Assembly (NCBI GenBank): GCA_022563115.1
Contig: JADFNY010000079.1
Location: 1 to 11,187, forward strand
Origin: Acidobacteriota bacterium
GTDB taxonomy: Bacteria; Acidobacteriota; UBA890
DNA length: 11,187 nucleotides
Direction of reading: 5' to 3'
Position 1 is the first letter of the stretch. Every line of letters starts with the position of its first letter. The notes beneath the pieces were generated by a model that saw only the letters and a program-made list of their open reading frames with translations, searched no databases and was not told the DNA's origin. Below are positions 1 through 6,461 of the stretch, piece by piece. Made by a program: the position numbers and the translations under genes.

Positions 1-1
1 G

Positions 2-240
2 GAGCTGTACTTCGACATCGGCGAGTTCGAAGTGATCGCCGACGCCGCGGCGACCACGCGGCTCACTTCGGCGCAATATCTCGGCGGCCTGGCGCTCGGC
101 ATGGCCTTGGGCGCGGTGATCTGCGTGGCGACGGCGCTGGTGCTGGGCACCGCCCTGCTCAGCATGCGCGGCCATTATTTCGCCATCTGCACCCTCGGCC
201 TCGGCGTCGCCGTGGGCGAGGCGGCCGGCGGCATCGAGAA
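2..240 (+). CDS. LivM-like branched-chain amino acid ABC permease, internal fragment
   Basis: Both ends are missing: the reading frame enters from the left edge, and the recognisable protein stops near base 240. About 80 residues remain. They contain a long hydrophobic stretch (GLALGMALGAVICVATALVL, then GTALLS) followed by RGHYFAICTLGLGVAVGE. This matches the typical LivM pattern of a membrane helix, an 'LRxRGxYFAIxTLG' motif and a conserved glutamate. In the family this protein is one of two permease subunits importing leucine, isoleucine and valine, or amides and urea in related systems, across the inner membrane. Roughly the last 150-180 residues expected after this motif are absent. The frame stays open to base 694, but beyond about 240 it only mirrors the opposite-strand methyltransferase and lacks hydrophobic segments. 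The family call rests on one motif plus hydrophobicity, so it is moderate. Confidence 0.6.
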
Positions 241-754
241 AGATGGCGTGCAGGATGCCGCGCGAGCGCAACAGCCGGTTGCACTCGCGGATGTAGCGAC
301 GCGCCGAGACGAACGGCAGGCGGGAGAAGCAGTTCCAGGCGCAGATTCCGGCGAACGCCGCGTCTTCGAACGGCAAGTGGCGCTGGTTCATGCGATCGGC
401 GGCCAGGCTCAGGTTGGTGATCGGGGCGCGCTCGAGTTCCTCCATCTCGTGCTTCTCGAGGTCATAGCAGCTCACCCGGAAGCCTCGCTCCGCCCAGAAG
501 TGCATGTTGGCGTGGCTGGTCGGGCCGAGATCGAGGATGCGCGCCGGCGGCTCGCTTGCATCGAGGGCGTTGACCATTTTCCAGAACAGGATCGACGTGT
601 AGCGTCGATTGGGAAGCGGGTCGGTTTCGTCGTCGGTGCCCGAGGAAACCGTTACCGGTTCGGCATCGGGGGTGGCGAAATCCTGGGTTCGTAGGTCGCG
701 TCCTGATTCGATCGTCGCCGTCCGCGGTTCAACCGCATCTGCAGGGCGCTGCAT
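232..754 (-). CDS. Class I SAM-dependent methyltransferase, 3'-truncated
   Basis: The ATG at 754-752 opens a frame that has no stop before the left edge, but recognisable protein ends near residue 175 (about base 232). After a polar, acidic tail of about 55 residues comes a methyltransferase-11-like core. It has beta-1 with motif I ILDLGPTSHAN (residues 73-83), an acidic residue at the end of beta-2 (CYDLE, D98), LPFEDAAF (127-134) in the usual 'LPF-D-FD' position, and an ECNRLLRSRGILHAIF segment matching the 'RVLKPGG' helix and strand 5. Motif I has GPTSHAN instead of the usual GxGxG, so SAM binding by a variant loop is inferred. The substrate cannot be told. The start is 11 nt after the stop of the secreted protein upstream on this strand, so the two are probably co-transcribed, but no clear ribosome site precedes this ATG. 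The C-terminus is replaced by sequence antisense to the LivM fragment. Confidence 0.72.
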
Positions 755-765
755 CCAGGAAAGGC

Positions 766-1149
766 CTAGCGTTCCATAGCCCGCACGGTGAAGCGGACCT
801 GGGTTCGTCGGGGAGGTCGGAACTCGCTGCCGTCGCCGCGGCGCAGCTCGACACGGACGACGTGGTTTCCCGGCGCCACTTCCTGGAATGTGAAGGTTTC
901 GGAATAGCCCTTCAGCGGCGGCAGATCATCGAGCCGGAGCTGAACGTATGCTGCGTTGCTGGATCGGCGAGGCGTAAGCTCCACACCCTGCACCTCCATC
1001 TTCAGCTCCACATTGCGCCCTTCGACGACGCCGCCATTCTCGGGGCTGACAATCCGGACCGCAGGTTCCTGCGCCTGCGCCAGCGCCACAGCAGCGAGGC
1101 CGGTCGCGGCGATCAAGAACAACGCCCGGCGGTCAGGTAGCTGTTTCAT
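766..1149 (-). CDS. Small secreted protein with an Ig-like beta domain
   Basis: A 127-residue protein. Residues 1-26 form a Sec signal peptide: a charged start MKQLPDRR, a hydrophobic core LFLIAATGLAAVAL, and a likely cut after AQA. The mature part begins VRIVSPENGGVVEGRNVELKM, the usual opening of bacterial Ig-like or fibronectin-like strands ('V-I-SP-NG-VV-G-V-L'). It then has alternating strand-like stretches (AYVQLRLD, GNHVVRVELRRGDG) and ends in RRTQVRFTVRAMER. The pattern 'LPPLKGYSETFTF-VAPGNHVVRVEL' resembles small periplasmic Ig-like domains of the DUF4399 type, but I cannot assign a family firmly. The ATG is preceded by AAGAGGG about 8 nt upstream on this strand. It lies directly ahead of the methyltransferase gene (11-nt gap). 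Function is unknown; a role in the periplasm or at the cell surface is inferred from the export signal. Confidence 0.72.
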   Translation of the reverse strand: MKQLPDRRALFLIAATGLAAVALAQAQEPAVRIVSPENGGVVEGRNVELKMEVQGVELTPRRSSNAAYVQLRLDDLPPLKGYSETFTFQEVAPGNHVVRVELRRGDGSEFRPPRRTQVRFTVRAMER

Positions 1150-1201
1150 CGTTCCCGCCCTCTTGCCTGGGCAGGGTCATGCCGCAGTCCTGCCGAAGTC
1201 G

Positions 1202-1210
1202 AGCATAGCA
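1202..1210 (-). promoter_or_regulatory. Candidate extended -10 promoter for the secreted Ig-like gene
   Basis: On the - strand this reads TGCTATGCT, an extended -10 element (TGn followed by TATGCT, 4 of 6 matches to TATAAT). It lies about 53 nt upstream of the ATG at 1149. No convincing -35 box is present at the right spacing. A near-identical TGCTATACT sits at the equivalent place before the neighbouring peptidase gene, which is the main reason to list it. Confidence 0.25.
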
Positions 1211-1259
1211 GGAATACACTGACGGATGCGTGCCCCAAGGTTACGAAATCAGGCGCGTT

Positions 1260-2021
1260 TCAGCGCTCGTTCGGGGCCCCGCCGAGCCGTTCCTGAAGCT
1301 GCTGGATCTCGTTGGCGTCGAGCCGGAACAGCGAGTTGTCCTGGGTGAACCAATCGCCGATGTCGAACGAGTTGCGCATCAGGCCTCCGCCGCTGTGATC
1401 CAGCTTGTTCAACAGGATGTGGACCATTTCGTGGGCCGCGGCGCGGGCCACGATCAATGCGGTCAGAGCCGGCAGGTAGTCGCCGCAGTTGGCGGGCGCG
1501 TAAGACTCAATGAACGGGTTGACCTCGACGCCGCGGATCTGAGCCTCGGTGCGGGCCTGAATGGCCTCGCGGCAGCGAAAGACGGCTTGCTGGCGGAACC
1601 AGATTGCCTGGCGGTAGAAAACAAAGCAGTTTTTCCCGGTGCCGGCGTCGTCGTGTGGCGCGATGCCGATGACGTTGGAGGGGCCGTGAAACCAGCGGGT
1701 GCCGTCGGACGGCAAGATGATGAGCCGCAGCTCGTTGGGGTGCAGGTCACGGCGTGGCGAATCCGCGATGACCCATTCCAGTGTCAACCCGGCTTCCTCG
1801 AAGATCGCGGAAACCTCCGTCCGCAGCAGGTCGACCTCTTCGGTGGGCAGGAATTGATGGTCGAGGAAGTAGACCACGACCTTCCCGTCGCCGAGCGGCG
1901 GGGCAGCCGTCTGGTCCTGCGCGGCGACGGCATCAGGGCCGAGCAGCAGGGTAGGGGCGCACACCAGGGCGGTCGTCAGGAGCAGGGTACGAGGCGATTT
2001 CGGCGGCTGAAAAAAGGCCAT
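1260..2021 (-). CDS. Secreted putative zinc metallopeptidase (HExxH protein)
   Basis: The chosen ATG at 2021 gives 253 residues and a proper signal peptide (RTLLLTTALVCAPTLLLG, likely cut near AVAAQ). The frame is open further upstream, but there it only mirrors the next gene. The mature protein has a beta-alpha opening, KVVVYFLDHQFLP followed by a helix ending in IFEEAGLTLEWV. Next come ELRLIILPS (97-105) and CFVFYRQA. A helix then carries AAHEMVH (H197, E198, H201), followed by LDHSGGGLM with H209 as possible third ligand and M215. The H-E-x-x-H, seven residues, H-S-x-x-G-x-M arrangement matches, from memory, an uncharacterised secreted family common in Acidobacteriota ('HELGHLLLG..HSxxGIM'). 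C132, C150 and C179 could form a disulfide after export. Peptidase activity is inferred. No good Shine-Dalgarno is visible. Confidence 0.74.
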   Translation of the reverse strand: MAFFQPPKSPRTLLLTTALVCAPTLLLGPDAVAAQDQTAAPPLGDGKVVVYFLDHQFLPTEEVDLLRTEVSAIFEEAGLTLEWVIADSPRRDLHPNELRLIILPSDGTRWFHGPSNVIGIAPHDDAGTGKNCFVFYRQAIWFRQQAVFRCREAIQARTEAQIRGVEVNPFIESYAPANCGDYLPALTALIVARAAAHEMVHILLNKLDHSGGGLMRNSFDIGDWFTQDNSLFRLDANEIQQLQERLGGAPNER

Positions 2022-2078
2022 GGAACGGCTACGGGGAAGGTGCGACGACAGGACAGACGTCGATTGTCGTGGGAGCGG

Positions 2079-2087
2079 AGTATAGCA
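2079..2087 (-). promoter_or_regulatory. Candidate extended -10 promoter for the HExxH peptidase gene
   Basis: On the - strand this reads TGCTATACT, an extended -10 element whose TATACT matches TATAAT at 5 of 6 positions. It would start transcription near 2072, giving a leader of about 50 nt before the ATG at 2021. No clear -35 hexamer is seen 16-18 bp upstream, which is tolerable for an extended -10. Its near-copy lies in front of the next gene downstream on the strand. Confidence 0.38.
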
Positions 2088-2128
2088 CCCTGGTAGACAC
2101 CTGGAGACGGCGCAAAGCTGACGTTGTT

Positions 2129-2461
2129 CTAGCCCACGGAGACCCCGTCCGACTCCCAGAGGATCTGCTGGTCCCCGCGCACGCCACGGTTGATGACCCC
2201 CTCGATGATGTCGGCGCCCTTCGAGCCCAGGAACTTGATCAGGCCGTCGGCGTTGTCGACGCCCTGGGATTCGAGCACCCCGCCCGTGACTCGGAGCTGG
2301 AATTTGAAGACGGTGCCGTCCTCCGCGACGATGTCGAAGCTGCACCGAGCCTGCTCGAACGAACCGTCGTCGGATGTCTGCCACACGGGATCCCCGGTGC
2401 GGATGCGAAACGTCTCCTGCGACTCACCGTCAACAAACAGCCAACTGTACTTCGCAGCCAC
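2129..2461 (-). CDS. Hypothetical small cytosolic protein, 110 residues
   Basis: The gene starts with GTG at 2461, supported by a good purine-rich ribosome site (GAGAGAGGG, about 7 nt upstream). It ends at TAG 2131-2129. I do not recognise the family. There is no signal peptide or membrane segment. The first 60 or so residues look beta-rich with several aromatic residues (KYSWLFVDGESQETFRIR, GTVFKFQLRVTGGV). The last part is more helical, with GLIKFLGSKGADIIEGVINR, and ends in QILWESDGVSVG. One cysteine (in QARCSFD) is present. Composition is that of a normal acidic soluble protein, and the opposite and shifted frames are Arg/Pro-rich nonsense, which supports this frame as coding. It lies 80 nt downstream of natB on the same strand and could be the last gene of that unit, or a gene of its own. 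Confidence 0.65.
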   Translation of the reverse strand: MAAKYSWLFVDGESQETFRIRTGDPVWQTSDDGSFEQARCSFDIVAEDGTVFKFQLRVTGGVLESQGVDNADGLIKFLGSKGADIIEGVINRGVRGDQQILWESDGVSVG

Positions 2462-2541
2462 GTTGAATCCCTCTCTCTGCTCGGTTGGCTCTGGGCCGTG
2501 AATCCCTTACCAGGGGCCGGGCCACCCACAGCACCGCCACC

Positions 2542-3813
2542 TCAGGAAGCCGCCCGCGCCATGCGAAACAACTCCGCGAACGACGGCCGCTTGCCATGGA
2601 ACAGGATGGTAGCCCTGAACACCTTGGCAGCTCCCCAGATGGTGAGACCCACCGTCGCGACGAGCACGATGATTCCCAGCCAGACCTCCCATAACGGCGG
2701 CTCCGATACGTTGACCCGCGCGAACATCGTTAGCGGCGTGAACAAGGGGAAGAAGCTCAACACCTGCGACGCGAACGAGTTCGGGTTGGTCATGATGTAA
2801 AAGGTGGATATGAACGCCAGCACCATCGGCATCATCGCCGGTATCATCGCCTGCTGCAGCTCCTGGACATTGTCGCAGGTCGCGCCGATGGCCGCGAACA
2901 TGGTCGCGTACATCAGGTAGCCGAGGAAGAAGAAAATCGAGAAATAGGCCAGGGCGCGAAAGTCCAGAACGTTGGCGAGGTTGAACTCCGCCACCGCCGC
3001 GCCCATCGCCAGGCCCGGCAGGATGCCGAGGATGGTGATCGCTACCATCAGCAGCCAGATGCTGAGCTGGGTCAGGCCGGTGCCGAGCACGCCGAGGACC
3101 TTGCCGATCATGTACTCGGTGGCGGTCACCGCGCCGATGATCAGCTCCACCAGCCGCGAGTTTTTTTCCTCGACGATCGCCATCGCCATCTGCTGGCCGT
3201 GCATTAGCACGGTCATGTACAGCAACATGCCGAGGATCATGGTGCTGATGTAGGCGACCAGGAAACCGCCGCGCTCCTCCCCGCTTGCCGAGACGGTGAT
3301 CGTCTCCATGCCGGCGCGCTGCACCGCGCGCAGCCGTTCGAGCTCCTCGCCGGCGAACCAGTTCTCGAGGATCGTTGTCTCAATGGCGCCCTCGAGGGTC
3401 TCGATGATCACGATGTTGCCGGTTTCCCCGGCGTAGTACTGGCTGCGTGCGAGGGTTTCCTCGTTGGGGATCAAAACGATGTAGCCGTCGATCTCTTCGT
3501 TGCGGACCGCATCGGAGAAACGCTGGCGCACTGCCTCGACCTCGGACTCGCGGACGTTCTCCGTTTCCTGCATCTGGAACGGTAGGCTTTCGATCTCTTC
3601 GAGGCGCGTCTTGAGGGCGCCACCGATGCCGGTTCCGGCGTCGATGACGGTGATGCGCAGCACGTCGACGTCGGCGCGGATCATCATCGGGAAGATCACC
3701 GCGTAGAACGCCATGAAGCCGGGCACCATCAGCGTGGTGATGATGAAGGCCTTGCTGCGCACCCGGGCGATGTACTCGCGGCGCGCGATGGCGATGACCT
3801 TGGCGGGCTTCAT
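2542..3813 (-). CDS. natB: ABC-2 type exporter permease, NatB family
   Basis: A 423-residue inner-membrane permease of the NatB/COG1668 type. It has a cytoplasmic start KVIAIARREYIARVRSKAF and a first membrane helix at about 22-44. A large extracytoplasmic domain follows (about 48-182), including the family-typical VIDAGTGIG and IDGYIVLIP strands. A bundle of five or so helices follows from about 183 to 400. The conserved cytoplasmic loop EEKNSRLVELIIGAVT (215-230) is the family's 'EEKTSRxMExLL' motif, and VLSFFPLFTPLTMFAR (351-366) is its late conserved segment. In characterised relatives this partner works with NatA to export sodium; other relatives move other substrates, so the substrate here is open. 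The ATG overlaps the natA stop by 4 bp (ATGA) and has a GGGAGG ribosome site, so translation is probably coupled. The length is normal and nothing is missing. Confidence 0.9.
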   Translation of the reverse strand: MKPAKVIAIARREYIARVRSKAFIITTLMVPGFMAFYAVIFPMMIRADVDVLRITVIDAGTGIGGALKTRLEEIESLPFQMQETENVRESEVEAVRQRFSDAVRNEEIDGYIVLIPNEETLARSQYYAGETGNIVIIETLEGAIETTILENWFAGEELERLRAVQRAGMETITVSASGEERGGFLVAYISTMILGMLLYMTVLMHGQQMAMAIVEEKNSRLVELIIGAVTATEYMIGKVLGVLGTGLTQLSIWLLMVAITILGILPGLAMGAAVAEFNLANVLDFRALAYFSIFFFLGYLMYATMFAAIGATCDNVQELQQAMIPAMMPMVLAFISTFYIMTNPNSFASQVLSFFPLFTPLTMFARVNVSEPPLWEVWLGIIVLVATVGLTIWGAAKVFRATILFHGKRPSFAELFRMARAAS

Positions 3814-4769
3814 GGCACCGCCTCCCCGCTGTTTCCGCCGTCCCCGTTGTCCCCGTCGACCGGGGCGACATAGCCCACCTTGTCGAGAAAGATGTCCTCG
3901 ACCGTCGGTTCGGCGAGCCTGAACGACCGCACCCTGACGCGATCGACGAGCTGCCGCAGCACGTCCTGCGACGCCTCGGTGTTTTCGAGCAGCAGGCTGG
4001 CGGTTCGGCCAGAGTCGCGGACCTCGCGCACCCCGGCCAGTCCGTGCAGCGAGCCCGACTCACCCTCGTACTCGAGGCTGACGCTGGTCTCGCCGTACGA
4101 AGCCTTGATCTCGCTCAGCCCGCCGGCCAGAACCGCGCGACCCTGGTGGATCAGGCAGATCGATTCGCACATCTGCTCGACCTGATCCATGCGGTGGGTG
4201 GACAGAACCACCGTCGTGCCTTTGTCGCGCTGTTCGATGATCAGGTCCTTGAGCAGCCGCGTGTTGATCGGATCGAGGCCGGTGAATGGCTCGTCGAGCA
4301 CGAGGAGCTCGGGGTCGTGGAGCACCGATGCGGCGAACTGGATTTTCTGTTGCATTCCCTTGGAGAGCTCGTTGGTGTCGGACTTGGCGCGATCGGCGAG
4401 TCCGAGGCGGTCGAGCCAGGCATCGGCACGCTTCTTGGCTTCACGCTGCGGCAGCCCCCGGATCGCTCCCAGGAACGTGAGCTGCTCGGCGACCTTCATC
4501 TTCGGATACAGGCCGCGATCCTCCGGTAGGTAGCCGAGCCGGTCGCGGACCTCGAGCGGGTCGGCGCTCCCCAGCGTTTCCACCTCGCCGGCGTCGCGGG
4601 CGTAAATGCCCAGCGCCATCCGAATGATTGTCGTCTTTCCAGAGCCATTGGGGCCCAACAGGCCGAAGATCTGCCGCGTCGGCACTGACAAGTCCAAGTT
4701 GTCGACGGCGGTCTTGCCGTTGAAGCTCTTGGTCAGCCCGATGCACCGCAAGGCGTATTGACTGTTCAT
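3810..4769 (-). CDS. natA: ABC transporter ATP-binding protein, NatA family
   Basis: A 319-residue ATPase subunit that powers the adjacent NatB-like permease. Visible motifs are Walker A GPNGSGKTT (39-47), a Q-loop region GYLPEDRGLYPK (79-90) with Glu where Gln is classical, ABC signature LSKGMQQK (135-142), Walker B LLVLDEP with D159/E160, D-loop GLDP, and the switch histidine in STHRM (H192). The LSKGM signature and the glutamate Q-loop are usual for this subfamily. After about residue 215 comes a C-terminal accessory domain of the DUF4162 type, ending in FRLAEPTVEDIFLDKVG, then a low-complexity Gly/Asp tail. GAGGA precedes the ATG by about 4 nt. It is the first gene of the unit, and its upstream region is shared with the divergent RND operon. 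Sodium or xenobiotic export is the best guess; the substrate is not determined by sequence. Confidence 0.94.
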   Translation of the reverse strand: MNSQYALRCIGLTKSFNGKTAVDNLDLSVPTRQIFGLLGPNGSGKTTIIRMALGIYARDAGEVETLGSADPLEVRDRLGYLPEDRGLYPKMKVAEQLTFLGAIRGLPQREAKKRADAWLDRLGLADRAKSDTNELSKGMQQKIQFAASVLHDPELLVLDEPFTGLDPINTRLLKDLIIEQRDKGTTVVLSTHRMDQVEQMCESICLIHQGRAVLAGGLSEIKASYGETSVSLEYEGESGSLHGLAGVREVRDSGRTASLLLENTEASQDVLRQLVDRVRVRSFRLAEPTVEDIFLDKVGYVAPVDGDNGDGGNSGEAVP

Positions 4770-4856
4770 GCAGTCCTCATCGTCGAGTAGCGGCCACCGC
4801 GCCGCATCCGTCCCTCAAGAAACGCTCGCCTCAGTTTATTGATGTGCCGTCGGCCC

Positions 4857-4880
4857 GCGAAACCTTTCGCTGCCAATGGC
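4857..4880. promoter_or_regulatory. Two adjacent palindromes, candidate operator
   Basis: GCGAAA-CC-TTTCGC (4857-4870) is a perfect 6+6 inverted repeat with a 2-bp centre. It is followed one base later by GCCA-A-TGGC (4872-4880), a perfect 4+4 repeat with a 1-bp centre. They lie about 90 bp upstream of natA and 260 bp upstream of the RND adaptor, in the control region shared by the two exporters. Short spacers like these fit a dimeric DNA-binding repressor better than an RNA hairpin. The binding protein is unknown and no regulator gene is in the window. Confidence 0.4.
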
Positions 4881-5039
4881 GAAGAGTGCTGGTGAGCGGT
4901 CAGGAGTCGACCATCAGCGGTGTCCCAAACTAGTTACCCAGCGCGTCAATCGCAAGCGCGGCCGACACCCCGGCCGGACGGCGACGAGGTGCGGGTCATC
5001 GCAGTGGTTTGCTGGGATGAGGACACGACCGGCGATTAC

Positions 5040-5068
5040 TTGAAGTTCGGCGTCCGCGAGCATAGGCT
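5040..5068 (+). promoter_or_regulatory. Possible sigma-70-like promoter for the RND operon
   Basis: TTGAAG (5040-5045, 4 of 6 matches to TTGACA) and TAGGCT (5063-5068, 3 of 6 matches to TATAAT) are separated by exactly 17 bp. They would start transcription near 5075, giving a leader of about 64 nt before the adaptor ATG. The -10 match is poor, so this is only the best candidate in the region. Confidence 0.25.
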
Positions 5069-5138
5069 GAAAGCGCGGCGGCGCCGCTCTTTCCAAACCG
5101 GATTCCACCCTTCCCGGAATCTTGTTCCGAGGCTTCTC

Positions 5139-6461
5139 ATGTCCTCTGTAGGCTCGAGCCGCCCCCAGGTTCGATCACCGATTGTCTATGCGCTGCTCGG
5201 AGCGGCGGCCTGTCTGGCGATTGTAGCGATAGCGGCGCTTGTTTTTTGGCCGCGGAGCGGCCCCGCCGTGGATGGATCTCCCGCTGCGCTCCCCGCCGGC
5301 GGCTTCGGTTTCGGCTCCTCGCCGGTCGAGGTGGTGACCGCCGTCGAGATGATCGCCGCGGAGCCGGTGGAGCTGCTGGGTTCGGTGGCGCCGGCGCGGG
5401 AAGCGATCGTCGCCAGCGAGGTCGAAGGTGTGGTTTCGGCGGTGTTCGCAGACGAGGGCGATCGCGTCGCCGAGGGGTCCGTCCTCGCCCGGTTGCGCAC
5501 CACCACGATGGAGCTCGATCTGGCGGCGGCGCGAGCCAGCCGCGCCGAGGCGGCGGCGCGCCTCGTGCGTTTCGAGTCAGAGATCGCGCGGCTGACCAAT
5601 CTACGCGAGCGCGGCGCTATCTCGGAGCGCGAGTACGAGCAGGGGATCGCCGATCGTGATGCCCAGGCCCAGACCGTGGTCCGCTTCGAGTCGGAGGCAG
5701 CGCGCCTGGAGGAGCTCATCGTGCGGGCCGAGATTCTCGCCCCGTTCGACGGTCTGATTTCCGCGGTGCATGTGGAGGTGGGTGAGTGGACGGCGCGTGG
5801 TGGCGACATCGCCACCCTCGTGGACCTTCAGCGCGTCGAGGTGACGGTGGCGGTGCCGGAGCGTTACGTCTCGCAGGCGGAGGCGGCGCGCGAGCAAGGC
5901 ATCACGCTCGACGTGGTGTTCGACGCGCTGCCAGGCAGCAGCTATCCGGGCTTGATTCGGGCGGTATTGCCGCAGGCCAACCCGCAAACGCGAACGTTCC
6001 CGGTGATCGTTTCGGTCAACAACCCCGACGGCACCATTCGAGGCGGTATGTTCGCCCGCATTCAAGCCCAGATTGGGACGCCGGTGCCGACCGTTTTGAT
6101 CCCCAAGGATGCCTTGGTGCTGCGCTCGGGCCGCACGTTCGTGTACCGCGTCGTCGAGCCCGCGGCTGCCGGCAACGGCACGGCTCCAGCTGCCGACCCG
6201 GCCGCAGGAACGTCGAGCGCGGGCATGGGCGCTCCCCCGCAGATGGTGCAGGAGATCGAGGTCGAGATCGGGGCGGGTTACGGCGCGTGGCAGGTGATTG
6301 CCGGAGGTATCCAGGGTGGCGACGTCGTCGTCGTTCGGGGCAACGAGAGCTTGCGCCAGGGGGCCCCCGTGGTGGTCGCCGGCGAGTTCTCCATGGACCC
6401 GCCGCCGACCCCGTCGGCCGGCCTTCCCTCGACGGAGCGCAGGAAGAGCGACTCGCGATGA
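5139..6461 (+). CDS. RND efflux periplasmic adaptor subunit (HlyD/MFP family)
   Basis: The ATG at 5139 is preceded by GAGG with a 6-nt gap and gives 440 residues with one N-terminal membrane anchor (about 15-36). There is no lipobox, so it is an anchored rather than lipidated adaptor. Domains run in the usual order: first lipoyl half around 88-120 (ASEVEGVVSAVFADEGDRV), a short alpha-helical hairpin about 122-195, second lipoyl half about 196-230 (ILAPFDGLISAVHVEVGEW), a beta-barrel about 232-312 (VPQANPQTRTFPV-like, RGGMFARI), and a membrane-proximal domain about 315-415 (VLIPKDALV, GGDVVVVRG). An Ala/Pro/Gly-rich insert interrupts the last domain at about 341-368. The protein links the inner-membrane RND pump to an outer-membrane channel. 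Its stop overlaps the pump start by 4 bp (ATGA), so the two are co-translated. Confidence 0.93.
   Translation: MSSVGSSRPQVRSPIVYALLGAAACLAIVAIAALVFWPRSGPAVDGSPAALPAGGFGFGSSPVEVVTAVEMIAAEPVELLGSVAPAREAIVASEVEGVVSAVFADEGDRVAEGSVLARLRTTTMELDLAAARASRAEAAARLVRFESEIARLTNLRERGAISEREYEQGIADRDAQAQTVVRFESEAARLEELIVRAEILAPFDGLISAVHVEVGEWTARGGDIATLVDLQRVEVTVAVPERYVSQAEAAREQGITLDVVFDALPGSSYPGLIRAVLPQANPQTRTFPVIVSVNNPDGTIRGGMFARIQAQIGTPVPTVLIPKDALVLRSGRTFVYRVVEPAAAGNGTAPAADPAAGTSSAGMGAPPQMVQEIEVEIGAGYGAWQVIAGGIQGGDVVVVRGNESLRQGAPVVVAGEFSMDPPPTPSAGLPSTERRKSDSR

Larger units (their letters stand above)
4770..5138. other. Gene-free divergent control region between natAB and the RND operon
   Basis: A region of 369 bp between two divergent operons. 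The adaptor frame is open from a GTG at 4920, but the predicted extension of 73 residues is Arg-rich, has no export signal ahead of the real membrane anchor, and lacks a good ribosome site at normal spacing, so I treat it as untranslated. A 64-residue frame on the - strand (5108-4914) is likewise unconvincing. The region holds two adjacent palindromes and a possible promoter, both listed separately. Confidence 0.6.

Noticed and set aside
241..694. Continuation of the + strand frame from the LivM fragment as a 220-residue protein
   Set aside because: Beyond about 240 it is exactly codon-antisense to the methyltransferase, has no membrane helices and no recognisable motif, so it is a mirror of the real gene.
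1230..2096. A 288-residue + strand frame across the peptidase gene
   Set aside because: It is antisense to a gene with a signal peptide and HExxH motif; its own sequence has no coherent domain and a composition typical of high-GC antisense frames.
2022..2384. N-terminal extension of 121 residues on the HExxH peptidase
   Set aside because: It is Arg/Gly-rich, overlaps the 110-residue gene in another frame, and would bury the signal peptide that begins at the ATG at 2021.
4907..4936. Possible promoter TCGACC / TAGTTA with an 18-bp gap for the RND operon
   Set aside because: The -10 hexamer matches the consensus at only two positions; the pair at 5040-5068 is somewhat better.
4914..5108. A 64-residue - strand frame in the divergent control region
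   Set aside because: It has no recognised motif, lies between divergent operons, and has no good ribosome site that I could see.
5786..6457. 224-residue N-terminal extension of the RND pump
   Set aside because: It overlaps the adaptor gene in another frame and is Arg/Gly-rich; the pump begins naturally with MKLVEASIKYPV at 6458.
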